DNA from: Nemopilema nomurai
Lineage: Eukaryota > Cnidaria > Scyphozoa > Rhizostomeae > Rhizostomatidae
DNA: 64,000 nt
Assembly (NCBI GenBank): GCA_003864495.1
Contig: ML133493.1
Location: 1,805,820-1,869,819 of the forward strand
Direction: 5' to 3'
Part shown: in pieces, positions 45,301-58,900 of the stretch
How positions within the stretch are numbered: position 1 is the stretch's first letter
Layout: each line of letters opens with the position of its first letter
Translations under genes and position numbers: made by a program
Notes under the pieces: generated by a model
Seen by the model: the letters and a program-made list of their open reading frames with translations, nothing else
Database searches by the model: none
Told to the model about the DNA's origin: nothing

Positions 45301-47386
45301 TTGACAAAAATTATCTTAATTGCCACTACATTGGTTTCCAAAACTTAGAATATCAAATGAACTAAACACCCAGCCATCTAGAAGACTACGTCTTATAAAT
45401 ATTGACCTGTGTTGTTTCCTATAGGTTTTTATTTTTAAACCAAAGAAAAAATTGTTTTACTCCTAATGAATGAATGAACGAACACACTATAAAGAATGTG
45501 TTTCGTGCAACCATGAAAATTCAAAAGGGTTTCCTTCCTTGAGTTACTCAACTAACATCACATATTTTCAAGAATTGAATAGCAAAAAGAGTTTTGCCAA
45601 TTCATATTTATGTAGTATATAATTCCATAAAACACACCTGTGTGGTAAAATGTATATTCTTGACCAATGCAAACATTGCAAGCAAAAATTTAAAATTAAA
45701 AATGTGACTAACCCAAAGGAAAACTGCTATCATAGAGATCCAGCAAAAGGAAAAACTACCACACTCACATTAAACTTTAAAATAAAGAAGATGTATACAC
45801 ATATGTAAACATATTTACAAACCATTTGGTTGTAAACCATCTGCCTAAAAAGGAACATGATATCATTCAAGTTTGGTTACTACTGCAATCACTGATAAAA
45901 AAGGATGACAAGGTTGAAAATATGGTTGGTGAAGACAGAGAATCTAAGCAGGAAAACATTTATAAAGACAAGATACCTTTCTTTATCAAAGAAAAATTAG
46001 GAACAATGTATAAAATGTTGTCAGAAAGGTAGTGGTGTCTATCTCAAAGGAGGAAATAGAAACATACTTGGTAGAAATATGCACAGTGGAAACAGAAACA
46101 CAAATTTGAGAATCAATTTTCATTACATAAGAACTGGTTTCAACAATTCAATTGGGATCTTCAGCTAAATCTTTAGTCTTTTTGTCTATGTTAAATCATT
46201 CTTTGATAATATTACTTAACATTATATATACATAATACTATGGTATTGAGTCTTGAATAACACTTAATATATTTATTATTACTGCATTTTAAACTCTCTC
46301 TCAATTCGAATCACATATGTAAATGGTTATCAAGTGTTTTTCTATTTGCTCACAAAGACATTTCTGTTTTTTGGTAATGAAAAGATCACAGATTATTCCA
46401 CATGTGATATTTCTGTGCGGTTTCCATACTAGGCGGTCAAGGTGGTCCAATTATAAGCGAGCCTCTTTGAAACGGACAGCAGTCAAACCCAAGGAAACTT
46501 TTTTATCTCGGACAACATTCTGTAGGTCCTCAGACGCTTGCACATCACATTACTCGGATTTGTTTTTCATGGGAAATGGTCAGGGAAATCTCTCAGCGGG
46601 GAACTTCAAGAGCAGGGGTTGATGTAAACGATTTATTTCTAATTGCTTGCGCCTTGATATCTTATTAAATGCAAAAACGTGCGCCTACACAAACATCTTT
46701 TACTTGCTGCAATTTTAATAAGTTTGCTTGCTCCTAACATCCTAATTAAAATAACCACTTACGCCGTTGTACAATTTGTTTGCTCCATAAAAGAGGCCTA
46801 TTTTAAAAAACCATAGAAACTAAACATCAACTTTTAATGTGAATTCCCTGTGAAGGAAGCTCAAGATTAAAACAAATTGGCCGGTTTCAAACGAAAACTG
46901 AATCACTTTTTGTCTTCTCTGACATATCTTTCTGGCAGCTTTTGCTATTTTTTAGAATCTGATGGTTTATTAAGTGTCTTGCGGTTGACGGTGAAGGTCA
47001 GAACAATAGAGGCTTTAAGAGTCACAAAACAAAGACGGAAAGGAGAGACGGAGGGAAACTGATGAGGATGTGGGTAAATATCAACAGGATTGGTCAAAGT
47101 GTATTATTTTGGATTTCTCAAATAACACTTCTTACAAAAATACTCCTCAGGGTAAACTGAACATTTACATCTCTATAACACCGTGGAGTCGTAAGTTATT
47201 TTGAGGATTATCAAAGTTAAACCAACAAGTTAGGCTCTCTCTCGATTTTCCCTACTTGAGTGGATATCGACGGAAACAGTGCGTCTTCAACCTTCGAAAA
47301 ATCAAAATCGTAATGAATCTTACCACATCGGATTTAGCGCTTGCTGCGGCAACCAGAATGAACAGGATCAACGAAACGCGTTCCAT
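42160..47386 (-). CDS. Testican (SPOCK)-like secreted proteoglycan core protein
   Basis: Exons on the minus strand: 47386-47324 (signal peptide), 45169-45094 and 44701-44556 (follistatin/Kazal), 44390-44269 and 44010-43851 (basic linker), 43562-43419 and 42922-42680 (SPARC-type EF-hand domain) and 42374-42160 (thyroglobulin type-1, stop TGA). The predicted secreted product is about 390 aa. Phases agree from exon 45169 onward; the signal exon leaves phase 0 but the next needs phase 1, so a short exon in the 2.1-kb first intron is probably missed. The order follistatin, EF-hand, thyroglobulin is that of testicans rather than SMOC, which places thyroglobulin domains before the EF-hands. Testicans are extracellular calcium-binding modulators of matrix proteases. 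Unlike vertebrate testicans it lacks a long acidic, glycosaminoglycan-bearing tail. Confidence 0.82.
42680..42922 (-). CDS. Testican-like gene: EF-hand pair exon
   Basis: It encodes the calcium-binding core of a SPARC/testican EC domain. WMFDHLDVNKNGILEGTE holds a canonical loop (D1, N3, N5, E9, E12) and GCDRNGNGTVERTEFCRC a second (D1, N3, N5, E9, E12), with the typical flanking disulfide cysteines. Both loops look competent to bind calcium. Vertebrate testicans often have a degenerate first loop. Confidence 0.9.
43419..43562 (-). CDS. Testican-like gene: first part of the EC domain
   Basis: It encodes CSPSELYELPGRLIDWFHVL, the entry helix of SPARC-type EC domains, followed by a polar loop and the helix SFLDAKLKAM. 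The donor T|GTATGT keeps phase 1 with the EF-hand exon. Confidence 0.8.
43851..44010 (-). CDS. Testican-like gene: highly basic linker exon
   Basis: It encodes about 53 residues, nearly half charged and mostly Lys/Arg (SKKMKKWMRLKMKNKMAKHQ), between the Kazal and EF-hand domains. Phase 0 in; phase 1 out through A|GTAAAG. The frame stays open to a stop at 43807, so read-through of this donor would give a short form ending before the EF-hands. Confidence 0.65.
44269..44390 (-). CDS. Testican-like gene: linker helix exon
   Basis: It encodes DPKDVERMDPSTVHKLQKLR and a following Arg/Glu-rich helix. Phase 1 in from the Kazal exon (ECPC+D) and phase 0 out at AAG|GTTTAT. Confidence 0.7.
44556..44701 (-). 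CDS. Testican-like gene: Kazal domain exon
   Basis: It encodes CPSC, then the Kazal signature NPVCGTDGKTYSTRCHLQQA, further cysteines and CNGECPC. The spacing fits the Kazal half of a follistatin module. Confidence 0.88.
45094..45169 (-). CDS. Testican-like gene: follistatin N-terminal subdomain exon
   Basis: It encodes GCKDYPCTGKYEECDVISGT ending ALCVKK, the four-cysteine EGF-like front half of a follistatin module as in SPARC. It splices in phase 2 into the Kazal exon. Confidence 0.8.
45170..47323 (-). other. First intron of the testican-like gene
   Basis: About 2.1 kb of AT-rich sequence with one more GC-rich patch near 46430-46620. A small exon that moves phase 0 to phase 1 is expected here, but I could not identify it with confidence. 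Plus-strand open frames at 45826-46032 and 46323-46622 look spurious. Confidence 0.5.
47324..47386 (-). CDS. Testican-like gene: signal peptide exon
   Basis: It starts with ATG and encodes MERVSLILFILVAAASAKSD plus one residue: a short basic start, a hydrophobic core and small residues for cleavage near ASA-K. The donor is GTAAGA. Confidence 0.8.
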
Positions 47387-49906
47387 CTCGACCAAAGATC
47401 ACCTTCGCCTCCCTCTATCTCAGGAATAGACTTGGTTATTCAATTTGAGACACAGCCTTGTCACGGCCTATTGCCATTTCCGTTGAATAACAACGGAAGG
47501 CCATTGTGTCCAGTTCCTCGTTGAACAAATAAGCGGACCAACCGATTGGTCGCAGGAACTGGAGAGCCTTGGAATGGCTGTTCTCAACCCTAAGGCCTAG
47601 TGAGAAAACTGTATCTACCGACACTCCCTTCCCTTTGTAAATCCAGTAAAAGCTTTCTCTTGAGATGAGAAATATCCTCATCCTCAACTAAGCACAGAGC
47701 TTTCAAATTGATGATTACAAATGAACAATGCAACACCAGCAAAAGTATTTGATCTATCGATGCATGTACTGTGAAAGAGTGGAAAACATGCAAAATTAAT
47801 CTGCAAATCAGTCAATTTTTTAATTCACCATTATTAGGCGATAACCCAAAAGGCTAAATCCGTTTCCAACATGATACAGACCAGCTGTGTGGAGGCCACT
47901 CTTGGCGATCATAGATCTAGAGCATCGTATAGGTTCTATTTTTCAACTTTGGTAAGGGAGTAATTGTTATTAAAGGGTCATGGGGATGCAACCACTCCAT
48001 ATGCCACTTAAAAGGAATTTAGCTCCTTACTATTCCTAGCAAAGACTTTTTTTGAAGACCTAATCTTTTCGCGATTACAAAATGCCGAACACCGGATGTC
48101 CTACATAATCTGAATTGAGTCAATGGTGGAGTGCCTCAAGGCTCTTGTCTTGAGCTTATTGATAAGACATCATTAGATTAACCTTAGTAGCAAATAAGGT
48201 ATTTGTCTATCGTTCACTCGAAGCAAAAGGACTGATTATTAATGCATTGAAAATACTGGAATGCTTCGTGATGTAAATAGCCAGGATAAGATGTTTTTCA
48301 AAGTTGACCACAACAAGATGATTTTTGGGACGACATCTCTTAATTTTCAGTGGTAGTTAAAATTCTGTAGCAGAACGCGGCTATCATAGGAAAGTAACGA
48401 CAATTTGATCATGACGTGAACTCCATCAAGGGTTGGATTGAATACTGTGATGAGAAGCAAATTTGATATTGTGTCACAGTAATCTTTTGGCGCCCAAAAT
48501 CCAGTTGATTGTTGAAACACGCTTTTAAAAAGAACTGGAGCAGTATTGGGGTAATAGTTTCCAATCTTAAATCAAGATTTGAACTCAAAGCCGCAACTGG
48601 AGGCCTTTCGTTGTAGCTAGCCTATTTCTTAAGGATTCAAAAATGTTCTCATAAAAGTTCATCTTTAGTTATAACTGTGGTATAAATCAAAACACGAAAT
48701 AATGCATGAGACAGACAACAATAAAACATATATTGAACTGCGAAGTCCGATCTTATAAATTATTTACAACCGTCGTTTTCGAGAAATCTCAAGATAAATC
48801 TGTTCAGTTGGAAGGCACCAAGGAACGACTGGCTGTTGCCACTTAACTGAGACACGTAAGTATTTAATGGAACTTTTTATACTTTAGAGTCATTTATCTC
48901 AATGTTAGACAAAGGTCCAATGATAACTTCCAGAAATGGTTGTTCCGAATTTTCTGATTACTCATATCTTCCCAGGTCGAAAAGCAATTTTAAGGCACTT
49001 TGCAACAGCCATGTTGGTGACTGTGCATTCACATTGAGAGATCTCCATATAAACATCTCCTTAACAAACAGTGTTTCCAGTACTTTACCATTTTTTGCTG
49101 TAGTATATTTGCATTTTGTGTGGAGCTTAGCACAAGTTGTCATGTTTTTAAAGAAATCATTATTCAAATAGCTTGCCATTCATGATCGTTTAGCGGATTC
49201 AGTCGAGTCATTTCAAGTTTTAAGAGCAAATTAAAGGTCTATTCTAAACCTCAGAGGAGTTGGCTTTGGAATTGTGCAAAAGTCATCGAATTTGCCCCCT
49301 TTGGATATAGTGTAGCTGATCAAGAGGATTGATTTTGTACAAGATGAATTCTGAATGTCGATTTGTTGTTAACAAGAGTTTGGAACAAGATAACGCCTCC
49401 AAAAAATGCTTCCCTTTCATTTCTTTAAGTCTAGGAGTTGTTATTGAAATTTGGCCAAATTCTTAAAAGCCATTCTGCAACGATTTGTTACCACAAATTG
49501 ATAACTTCAAAAAAGAGAGGTTTAACAAACCCTCCGATTGCGTTAAAACTCCCTCAAATGCGGAATACGTACCAGTAATGTTCCTTTTTTTTCCTGAATG
49601 CTGTGTTCTCAACTATCAAAATTTAGGGGCTAAGAGTCGGCCAATTTAAATTGCATTGAAGGTTGAGACAGAAGTTGTACTTCAAGAAGATAGCTTTGCC
49701 TTAAATTATTCTCATAAATGATGCCATGGATTTCAGGTAGTAAAAACAGCATTCACTGCTTCCATTGGTACGTTCAAAACAGCTGCTGGATAATAGCAAA
49801 ATTCAATCGACTTTGATTTTTCTTTCAAGATACAAATCTGTTGGTTTTTGCAGTGCATAGAAAGCCAAAACCACTAGCAGATGCTGCGTGCAACTGAATT
49901 ACAAGA
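47387..49906. other. Intergenic region between two divergent secreted-protein genes
   Basis: The testican-like gene starts leftward and the CUB/EGF gene rightward. The first few hundred bases next to 47386 are more GC-rich and contain several CpGs, consistent with a promoter. No coding exon was recognised. Confidence 0.55.
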
Positions 49907-49961
49907 ATGAGTTGGTGTTTGTGGAGTTTTGGTTTTCTTCTGCTTGCATGCGGTCTAGCTG
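49907..49961 (+). CDS. CUB/EGF gene: signal peptide exon
   Basis: The ATG at 49907 opens [18 protein letters not shown], a hydrophobic leader likely cleaved after GLA. The donor G|GTGAGT is phase 1 and joins to VPCQQC in the next exon. Confidence 0.85.
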
Positions 49962-52900
49962 GTGAGTAAAATTCAAGCTTTTTATGAAATATGCATAAGA
50001 CTGCTAATCAAATAAATAATATAATCGAAATAAAGCATATTGGCATTGAAACTGGGTAAAGTTTTACTGTCATGCTATGCTACAAGATAGCGATTCGTTC
50101 AATAGCTAAGTAAACGATCAAACGTGGTTATGAAATGAAATTTATGTTGTTGCTATGCAACAATGCATCTTGGAATCTTTCTTTATAAAACATTTAAGAT
50201 GAAACTCTGCCTGTCTTACCTATAGGTATATTTGGCAATGTGATATACCTATGCGAATAATAGCGATGTTAATGAGCAAAATATTCACAATATGTGGCTA
50301 TTTTATGCGTTGTGCTACTGAATTATAATTTGTGAATGATTGAAAACATGCCGATTACCTAATGGTAGAAAGTTTATGATTAGACAAGTAACGCAAGGAT
50401 TCCATTGAGGTAATCAGCCTCCGCACAAGTAGGTTCCGCAGACTTATTGCTATTGCAGGTGGCTACAAGTGGTCTTGACTGACAAACCTTCATCCTCTCT
50501 CCCTTCCTCCCTCCTTTCTCTGCTCCTCCCTCCCCTCCTCCCTCCTCTCACCATCCGCTGTCTAGCCATGTTATCCACGTAATACGTTTGCACTTAAGAC
50601 TCATGTAGATAGCTTTAACACGTTGCCTTGGAGTGAAATATAACATTTTTACAAATGTAGAAAAGGGAACTAGCCTTTAAATTGTACCATATGGTTTTTA
50701 GCGACATGTCATCTTTTTCACACACACAGTGCCCTGCCAACAATGTGCATCAACAATACGCTATACATTTTGGGTATTGCAGTACAAGTCACCACAATAT
50801 CAACCTTACCTCCCCAACCAAGACATCTGCTGGGTAATCACCGTTTCTAGTGGGAATAAAATCACAATGACGGTGATTGACTTTGCAGTAAGTAAGGAGT
50901 TATCCGAGATTCTTCTGCCGTGTTTAGATATATTTTAATAAGAGGAGCGATTTCTTGCTCATGTAAAGAAGCTTTATCGTCCTACACAAATACCAAAAGA
51001 GCCGTTATCGTCCTACACAAATACCAAATTAGTGTTAATATCGAATAACAGCAATATTCATGCTTATTTTCCCATTGGCATTTGATTTCGCTTTCACGGA
51101 ATGAGTTTGGATCAATTTTACAAATCTGAATACAAACTTACGAAATCCTATAACGTAAATTTTTCTCTTTTCATAGATGAGTTCATACGCAGAGAAAGAT
51201 GTAAGTCGATTCTCATTTTGATAATTGGTTGGGCTGACTGGATTTACTTGATGTCAGATATTATATGTGCTCAGTCAAATAGTAAATCAGTGATTACTAG
51301 GTCATAGTCATTCTTAAAATGCCACTTGATATACAATGAATATTTTTCCAGCTTGGTTTGTCACCACCGCCTTGTTTATCGTCATAGAGTTTATGTGAAT
51401 GACAATAAAAACCAAACAACTAATTCAGATTATTTGAAACAGTTATTGTTTGCTTCAACAGTGATTGTTACTGATTTCTAAATTTTAATTTCCATCATGC
51501 TCGAAATACCTATAAATGGAGACCTGATTAACCATGATGTTTAAGAATAAGTAGCATTCTGCGATGTAAAAGTGCAGTTTGGTGCGATTAAGAATGGGAT
51601 TTAAGTTAAGAAAGAATATGACCTGGCCCACAGTGGAAAAGTAAAGTAGACAAAGAAGCTTAGGCTGAGCTAGAATAGAAATGATGTCACTGTTTGGAGT
51701 CGAATGATTGTTGTTCATGTGACTCCATTGCGAACGGTTCATGAATTTCTAGGTCAGCCTCCTTAAAACATTCGAGATAACCTTTAAGATTATTAAGAAA
51801 CAAGGCGTGTTCTGATATGTTAATGTGATTAAGGTGGCTAAGGGGGTCCTTCTCTACGTTAGGATTATGTTGGCTTCACTTGTAAACAAATATCTTCAAC
51901 ATTGTATTGACATTGTATCTTTATTGTTTCCTATCCACCAATAGTCCTTTAGTACTACGGTCGAGGGCCACTTAACACCGCTTTTGTTGATACTGTCAAC
52001 TTATGGACATGGAGAATGTTTTTATGAATCACAGCTCTCAGCTCTTTAAGCGTTATGTGTTTTGAAAGTCAAGCACTTAGTTCAAATACATGCAACTTTT
52101 GTATTGTAGAAAGAAGGAAAATGTTCGATTTTTCAGGCCCTGTATTCTGTTGCGAAATTCTAGTACTTGCACCTGTTCTGTGATTTTGGTTATTCCTTCA
52201 ATTGCTCAGTATCCGGTTTTTATAACAAGCTTTCTAGGAGTTAGAATATCGTGGGATGAAAGTAAAGGAATTAACTATATGTGCAAATGCAGTATAAAAC
52301 ACGGACCCTTCTTTTTATAATAGGTTGCAACTGACTCATCATAGGACTGTTTTCACATGTTAGCAAACTTCAAATACCATTATCAGTCAGAAATTTTGAA
52401 TAATTTTCTCTGTTGGAAGATGTTCCAGCAGTAACTAAGCAATTTCAATGTTTCTCAGAGCATGAAAGACAGTTGTGCAACGGCAACCGATTGGCTGGAT
52501 CTTAGGGATGGAGCCTTTCAAAATTCCACACTTTTAACGAGACTTTGTGGTTGGAACAAGCCTGCATCGCCGATTGCAACGTCTGCAAACACGTTGTTTA
52601 TACACATGCATACAGATGCAACCGGCAACCACAGAGGCTTCATTCTGGAATATAAGGGTGCGTGAACGTTGGTTTTCCATACTTACGTGACGTAACTCTA
52701 ATTCATCTATTTATAATTCAGTGAGCTCACTGTTTGTCAACTTACCTTCTACAGTTTGCTGACATCAAAAGTTTTGCTGTCTTTCATCCCTACGACTGGG
52801 GTTTAAGGAGCTAAAAGAATTTGTCATGATGTTCCTTTGAAGGGTAGTTTGCTGGATTAAAAGCAGAACAGACTCATCCCATGGCATTTCAATCATTTCC

Positions 52901-55900
52901 ATTCTGAAATTAGCAATGTAACAAACTGTTTTTATTTATCACTTGAAGAGCATCATCATATTAAAGGAATTTACCATAACACTGTCAAAGGTTTTAAATC
53001 TGAAGTCCAGTTCAACAAGTATCAAAGTGCTAGTATTCCAATCTAGCCTCGTCCCATCGCAAAACCTTTTTCCATTATTTATTTCAGGTGTCTGCACTTT
53101 GAAAATGGAAGATCTTGAAGGGCGCATCGAGTCTCCAAATTACCCTAGCAATTACCCAAGTTCCAGCAGTTGCGAATGGATTATAGATTTCGGACCAGGC
53201 ATATACGTAAGGATAGAGTTTACAGTCTTCCTTTTGGAAGAGCAAAGCACGTGCTCCTATGACTATGTCAGTATTCATGATGGACCAAACTCAACTTCCC
53301 CGTGGATCAATGGCACAACAATCTATTGTGGTACAAAGAGGCCACCAATAATTACCCATCTTGGTCCAGTGACACTGCATTTCAAATCCGACCGTGACAC
53401 GGCAGATAAAGGGTTTTCGGCGACATACGTTACATGGGGTAATGCTATGAATCTGTTCAGAGTTTAATTCAGAGTTAATCAAAGTATTAAAAGTATAACA
53501 TTAATGGTGAAAAAAGCAAAAATTGAATTCTTTATCTACGCACATAAGTGCATATTTAGAGAATGATTCCTGAGGTTATTAGCTGACTGACCTAGTAAGT
53601 GCTTGTCGCCTGACGTCTATAACGCAGAAGACAACGAGAAAAGACAATGACGGGGGACACCACTTTGTTTCTCCATGGCTTTTAAAAATGCACCGTTTAA
53701 TTCTGTTCTGTGTTGATGCTTTTCACAATAGTACCCTTTTGCTAGAGCTAATTCCATGGCTTTCCATAAGCTTTGTTTCTAACCTCGTGTTCAAATTCAC
53801 TTTACGTTCTTATTCACAATATCTGGATCGCAAGTGCATGTACCTTCTCTGCCAAGGATAGCCGAAGTCAAAGAATCATTGTAAATTGTGTTGAAATGCA
53901 CTTATGATGAGCAAAAGAAGCCAATGACCCTACCAACCAACCCCTGGGATCAATATACAACGACAGAGAGACAATATTCCGGGATGGTCCCGGATGCAAT
54001 CTGATTCCCTAATGTACTAACTGGAATATCGTTTCAACGTCTGTAATGAAAGAGAATGCTTTTTCTTCTTTTTCGTTGCAAGTTTTATGCGATTTTCAAA
54101 ATGCTACTGTCATGCTATACCATGGCCTTGCATGTCCTTCAAATTGCGCATGGTATATCAAATACAATTCATTTCTCTAAGCGAAATGAAGAAAACACGG
54201 AACGAGGGAACAAAACATAGGTTTAACTGTGCAAAGAGAATCCCGCTTTGTAAGAGGTTTAGCTACGTATTAAGAGTAAACAGAATTTCTGCTCTTGGGT
54301 CATAGGTGAATGGACATCAAGGGTTTAGTTACGCCACTGTGACGGTTCATTAATTGAAAATTAAAAACAAAGTAGCACAAGAGGCAGTAACTAATTGCGG
54401 TGTTCAGCCACCCATGCTCCAATATTTGTGCTAGATCAAAACAACGTTGGTCAACCTTGGAGTGGTAGGTAGGGAGATGGGGTTAAAAGAGCAAGCTCGA
54501 CAAGAGGTTAACGACAAGAGAAATTATTTAAAGATTTAGAGACTAACAACAAGAGATTAACGTCAAACTCCAAGCATGTCTTGTCCCTTTGCCACAGTTC
54601 ATCTATAACTACTTACTCATAATATTTGCTATTTTCTCCTTTCCTTTATGGTTATTATCAACTGGTATCAAACTTTCCTTTAATAATTGATCTTTCAATT
54701 ATACCCAGCTTTTAGATGTCAAAGAATAGCTTGGGCCATAATTTCAAAGTAGAAAGTTCGCGTAATTTCTCGCAGAATTCGATATTCTTTCATGTTTAGT
54801 AGATAACTGCTAATAGGTTGCTCAAAAACTTTAATATTGTTTATTGGTTAGATCTCATAGCAACAGTTGCTACATAATGTATGTGGCAGCAACAGTTTGC
54901 AAGGAAACGCAAATCATTTCATTTTGTTTGCAAGCACAAACAAATGCTACAAGAGTTCGATAATTTAACAAATTAACATATTGATGATACCTCAAGGCAT
55001 CGGCTTCTAGACAATGTCAAAAGCCCTTTGTTCTTAGCCAACTGTATCTTCAAGCTTTTTTAAACAGCAATTATCATTATCAACAAGGATTCAGGGCAAG
55101 ATCGTCTAAGATATTTTCACCTTGATGTTTTCACATTTTCACATTTGCAGCTGCAAATAGTCCTGAAATATTAGAGCATTTGGAATTAGCTACAAATCTG
55201 CATTATTTTAATGTTTTTTATGAATACGAATATGCAGTTAGATGTATAGCCAGATGAAATTAATAATATTTTTTCCAACTTTAGATAACGATGAGTGCCA
55301 GAAAGCTACCTCTTGTCACAAGAATGCAATATGTACAAATACCTTTGGGTCATACTCTTGCCAGTGCAAACACAGCTTTACTGGTGATGGCAAGTCTTGC
55401 ATTTGGTTCAGAGGTATGTTAGATACCAGTAAAAGCCTTGAGATTTACGTAGAAGATGCAGTGGTTTTTAAGGTTTTATAAGAAGCAAGTAAACTGTAAG
55501 TTGTGTTTAAGATTGATCGCAGTATCTCACTGGCTGTTGTTGCTATGGCGGAGTTGTGGTCCACCGTCTTCAGATGAGACCTCGTGCATTTTTGCAATCG
55601 CACGTGACACTGGCACGACCATTAATGCTCTGCGAGTCATGAGCCAATCAGATTGAAACGAAGCTTCAACTATAAAGTTTAGTTTTGCATCCTTTGCGCA
55701 TTCCCTGAGCAAACATCAAGATTTGCAGCATTGTTTATTCGGGAGTTGTACAAAATCAACAATTAACTGCTTTTAATCCACACGTTTGTCACAGTCAATA
55801 GGTTCTACACGTTTTTGAAGTGAATTCCAGTATAATTTGCTTGAAGAAAACTAACAAGGGAATTATCTTAATTCTTAGTCCGTTAAAGCTATGTATCTAT

Positions 55901-58900
55901 GAACACAGATTCGCTGTTTGAAAACTGTCTATGAACTTTGTTACTTGATGTTTGTAGAATTTGACGAGTGTAGCACAGGCATCCATGATTGCCACAGTAA
56001 TGCAGTCTGCATTGACACGAGGGAGGATTATACATGCAGATGCAGATCTGGTTACGCAGGAAACGGAACGAAATGCTACGGTATTTGCTTCAAGTTTATT
56101 TGGTCATATAATGAGACTCTTTAAAGATTAACGCAGTTCTGTCTTCTGAATGAAATCTTTAAAGAAATTTTAAAGGTGGCTCTTAGGTATAGAGAGTGAA
56201 AAGTTTTCATTCACGAAAGCTCTAAAGCCATTCAAATGCAGTAAAACTTTTTCAAAAATTATCTAAACCTACATTGTCTGCAGAATTTTCCTAGAACACC
56301 TCTACTTTTTGCGTTTTTACTTATTTGATGCGCCAATAGATTTTGACACCCTTTCCCCCCCCCCCCAAAGTGTTAGTAGCAAAGTACAGCAGTAGGTTGT
56401 ATAATTTGTCTGTAGGGGGCAGTGACGTATTTACCCATGAGCCTACTGGACGCAGGCCCAGAAAACCTACTTGAAGTGGTGTGGATGAGTTGAGTAGCAT
56501 GACACAAATTGTTTTGCATATTTAAAGGGGCCCCAATAAAATATTTGATTCCAGGGCCTTGACAGTCCTAAATGCGGCCCTGGTAGAGGAAGGGGATGGA
56601 TGAACGTGAAACGAAGAATTTTCGTTAGTGGTTCAACAATTTTGGCAAGTGTTGTAGGTCTTATTAGTGCCCCTCTTAAAACGCATTACGATAAACATGC
56701 TAATCAATTGCCAGAGACAACTAGGTTACCACTTTCCTCTTTTTGAAGATGTTGACGAATGTTCACTCAACCAATGTCATCCCAACGCTACATGCACAAA
56801 TACTCTTGGATCATACACCTGCAAATGCATCAGCGTGTACACTGGGGATGGAGTTACATGCCAAGGTAGGAGCCACTTTGCAGATTTCCGTGCAGAATGA
56901 TTAGCTGAAAGGCAACTTTGATCTCTCTTTCTTGCTCAAAAATACCACATCAAAGTAAATTTTACCTCTCTTCAATTTATTACATCTTCTGCCATGGTAA
57001 ACATATCCATATTCATTTCTGCAACACATTTCTGGCAGTTTAACTGAATGGTATATTGCTGCCAGTTCTATTACAGAAACATTTCTACCTGTTTCATCGT
57101 ATTCTTCGATTCATCGATTCATTGTACAATGAACTGTGCATACCTTTAACTATCTTATAGATCTGAATGAATGCGACACTGGTGCACATGATTGTCACAT
57201 CAATGCAGATTGTACCAATACCGATGGGTCATATGGGTGTGAGTGCAAACAAGGCTTTGTTGGAAACGGCAGTATTTGTGCAGGTTAGTCAAGTTAACTG
57301 ATGAATGTCACAGGGAAGTTTGTGATAAATCTTAGGATGATCACAAAATTTTCGATGTTTGCTTGTTCAAAGCTTTACGTTATAGTATACTTCAATTTGC
57401 TGCTGAAAAATTGAATTTCGTAATTCAGTATATTTGCTAAGTATGACACTTTTAGAGACCGGCTGATGTTAAAAAGGTCTCTAAAAATGCCATATAACCA
57501 GCCGATATCTCATTTATTTGAAATATCACTTCGAAGTGTCTTGAAAGGTTATCTTTCTCTTCAGACTTTTACTCACGATCAATAGTTACGGCTTTAAATA
57601 TTTTAAGTCGCCCACGTTCTGTTTATTTTGCTTTTCTGCTGGTTGCAGCAGTTGTATCAGTTAGGCATAGCAACTGGCCTGTGATGATGCAAGTGTACTG
57701 TATCAGCATTTAAAGCCTTTTTTAGTAAAACGGTTCAATTCTAACCTGACAACATCTGCAAAGCAGCGTATTCATCCACATAAGTCATTAACTATATTGT
57801 AAAAGTGAGGATTTGATAAAATAGATCTACAAATATAACAACAGTTCAGTCGTTAAAATATTATCTAGAAATTTTTTCAAATAGACGGGGATGTTAGTTC
57901 TTAAAGCACAATTATGGAGTATGAAGAAATATCGATTGCTTTATACTTTCGTATCGATTGTCTTGTACTTTTCTGCAAATTCACGAATCTACACAAATAA
58001 TGTACCAAAGTTCACAGGACCATAAAATTACCATACGCTGGTAATACTTGGTGAAATGGCACAATAAAATTCCTGCATTTAATCTAATATTTCCTGCATT
58101 TTGAAACAGTATACTTCATTGCATCTTGACGTTGAGGAGCTAGACCCTCTACGTACCTTTGCTTATGATTCTTGCAAATCGGAAAACATTTGCTGCATTG
58201 TAAGAAAGAATTCGTAACAGCTTCGTGATGAAATCGCCAAAGTGATGAACTGGTTGGATTGATACACTGGCCTCTACTATCTTAAAAACTCGTCTAGATT
58301 TGCTGAAAACTCCACGTAGACCATCTTTGGTATATTGAACAATATAAAACTTGGAAAAGAATTTCGGACCTTAGTCATCGTTACTAATATAATATAATAT
58401 AATATAATATAATATAATATAATATAATATAATATAATATAATATAATATAATATAATATAATATAATATAATATAATATAATATAATATATAATATAAT
58501 ATAATATAATATAATATAATATAATATAATATAATATAATATAATGAAATATAATATAATATAATATAATATAATATAATATAATATATAATATAATATA
58601 ATATAATATAATAAATATATAATATAATATAATATAATGAAATATAATAAATAAATAATATAATATAATATAATATAATATAATATAATATATAATATAT
58701 AATATATAATATAATATAATATATAATATAATATAATAAGCAAAAATGCATTAAGGCCTACTGTTAATTTTTAAAAAAGAAAGTAAGACTCTTACACCGC
58801 TAGACCAAACCTTGTTACTTACTATAAGCTTCCAATTTCTATGACATCACCTTTGCCATACTTCATTATTATGAGGATCGAAGTGAGTGATGAATGGTGT

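Noticed and set aside
46323..46622. 99-codon plus-strand ORF in the first testican-like intron
   Set aside because: No domain or splice context; the minus-strand reading of this patch was considered as the missing exon but lacks a matching acceptor and donor.
42160..47386. Assignment as SMOC rather than testican
   Set aside because: SMOC proteins have thyroglobulin domains before the EF-hand domain; here the single thyroglobulin domain comes last, as in testicans.
58371..58751. Minus-strand open frames of 119-126 codons rich in Ile, Tyr and Leu
   Set aside because: They are read straight through the TAATA microsatellite, which has no stop in those frames; not genes.
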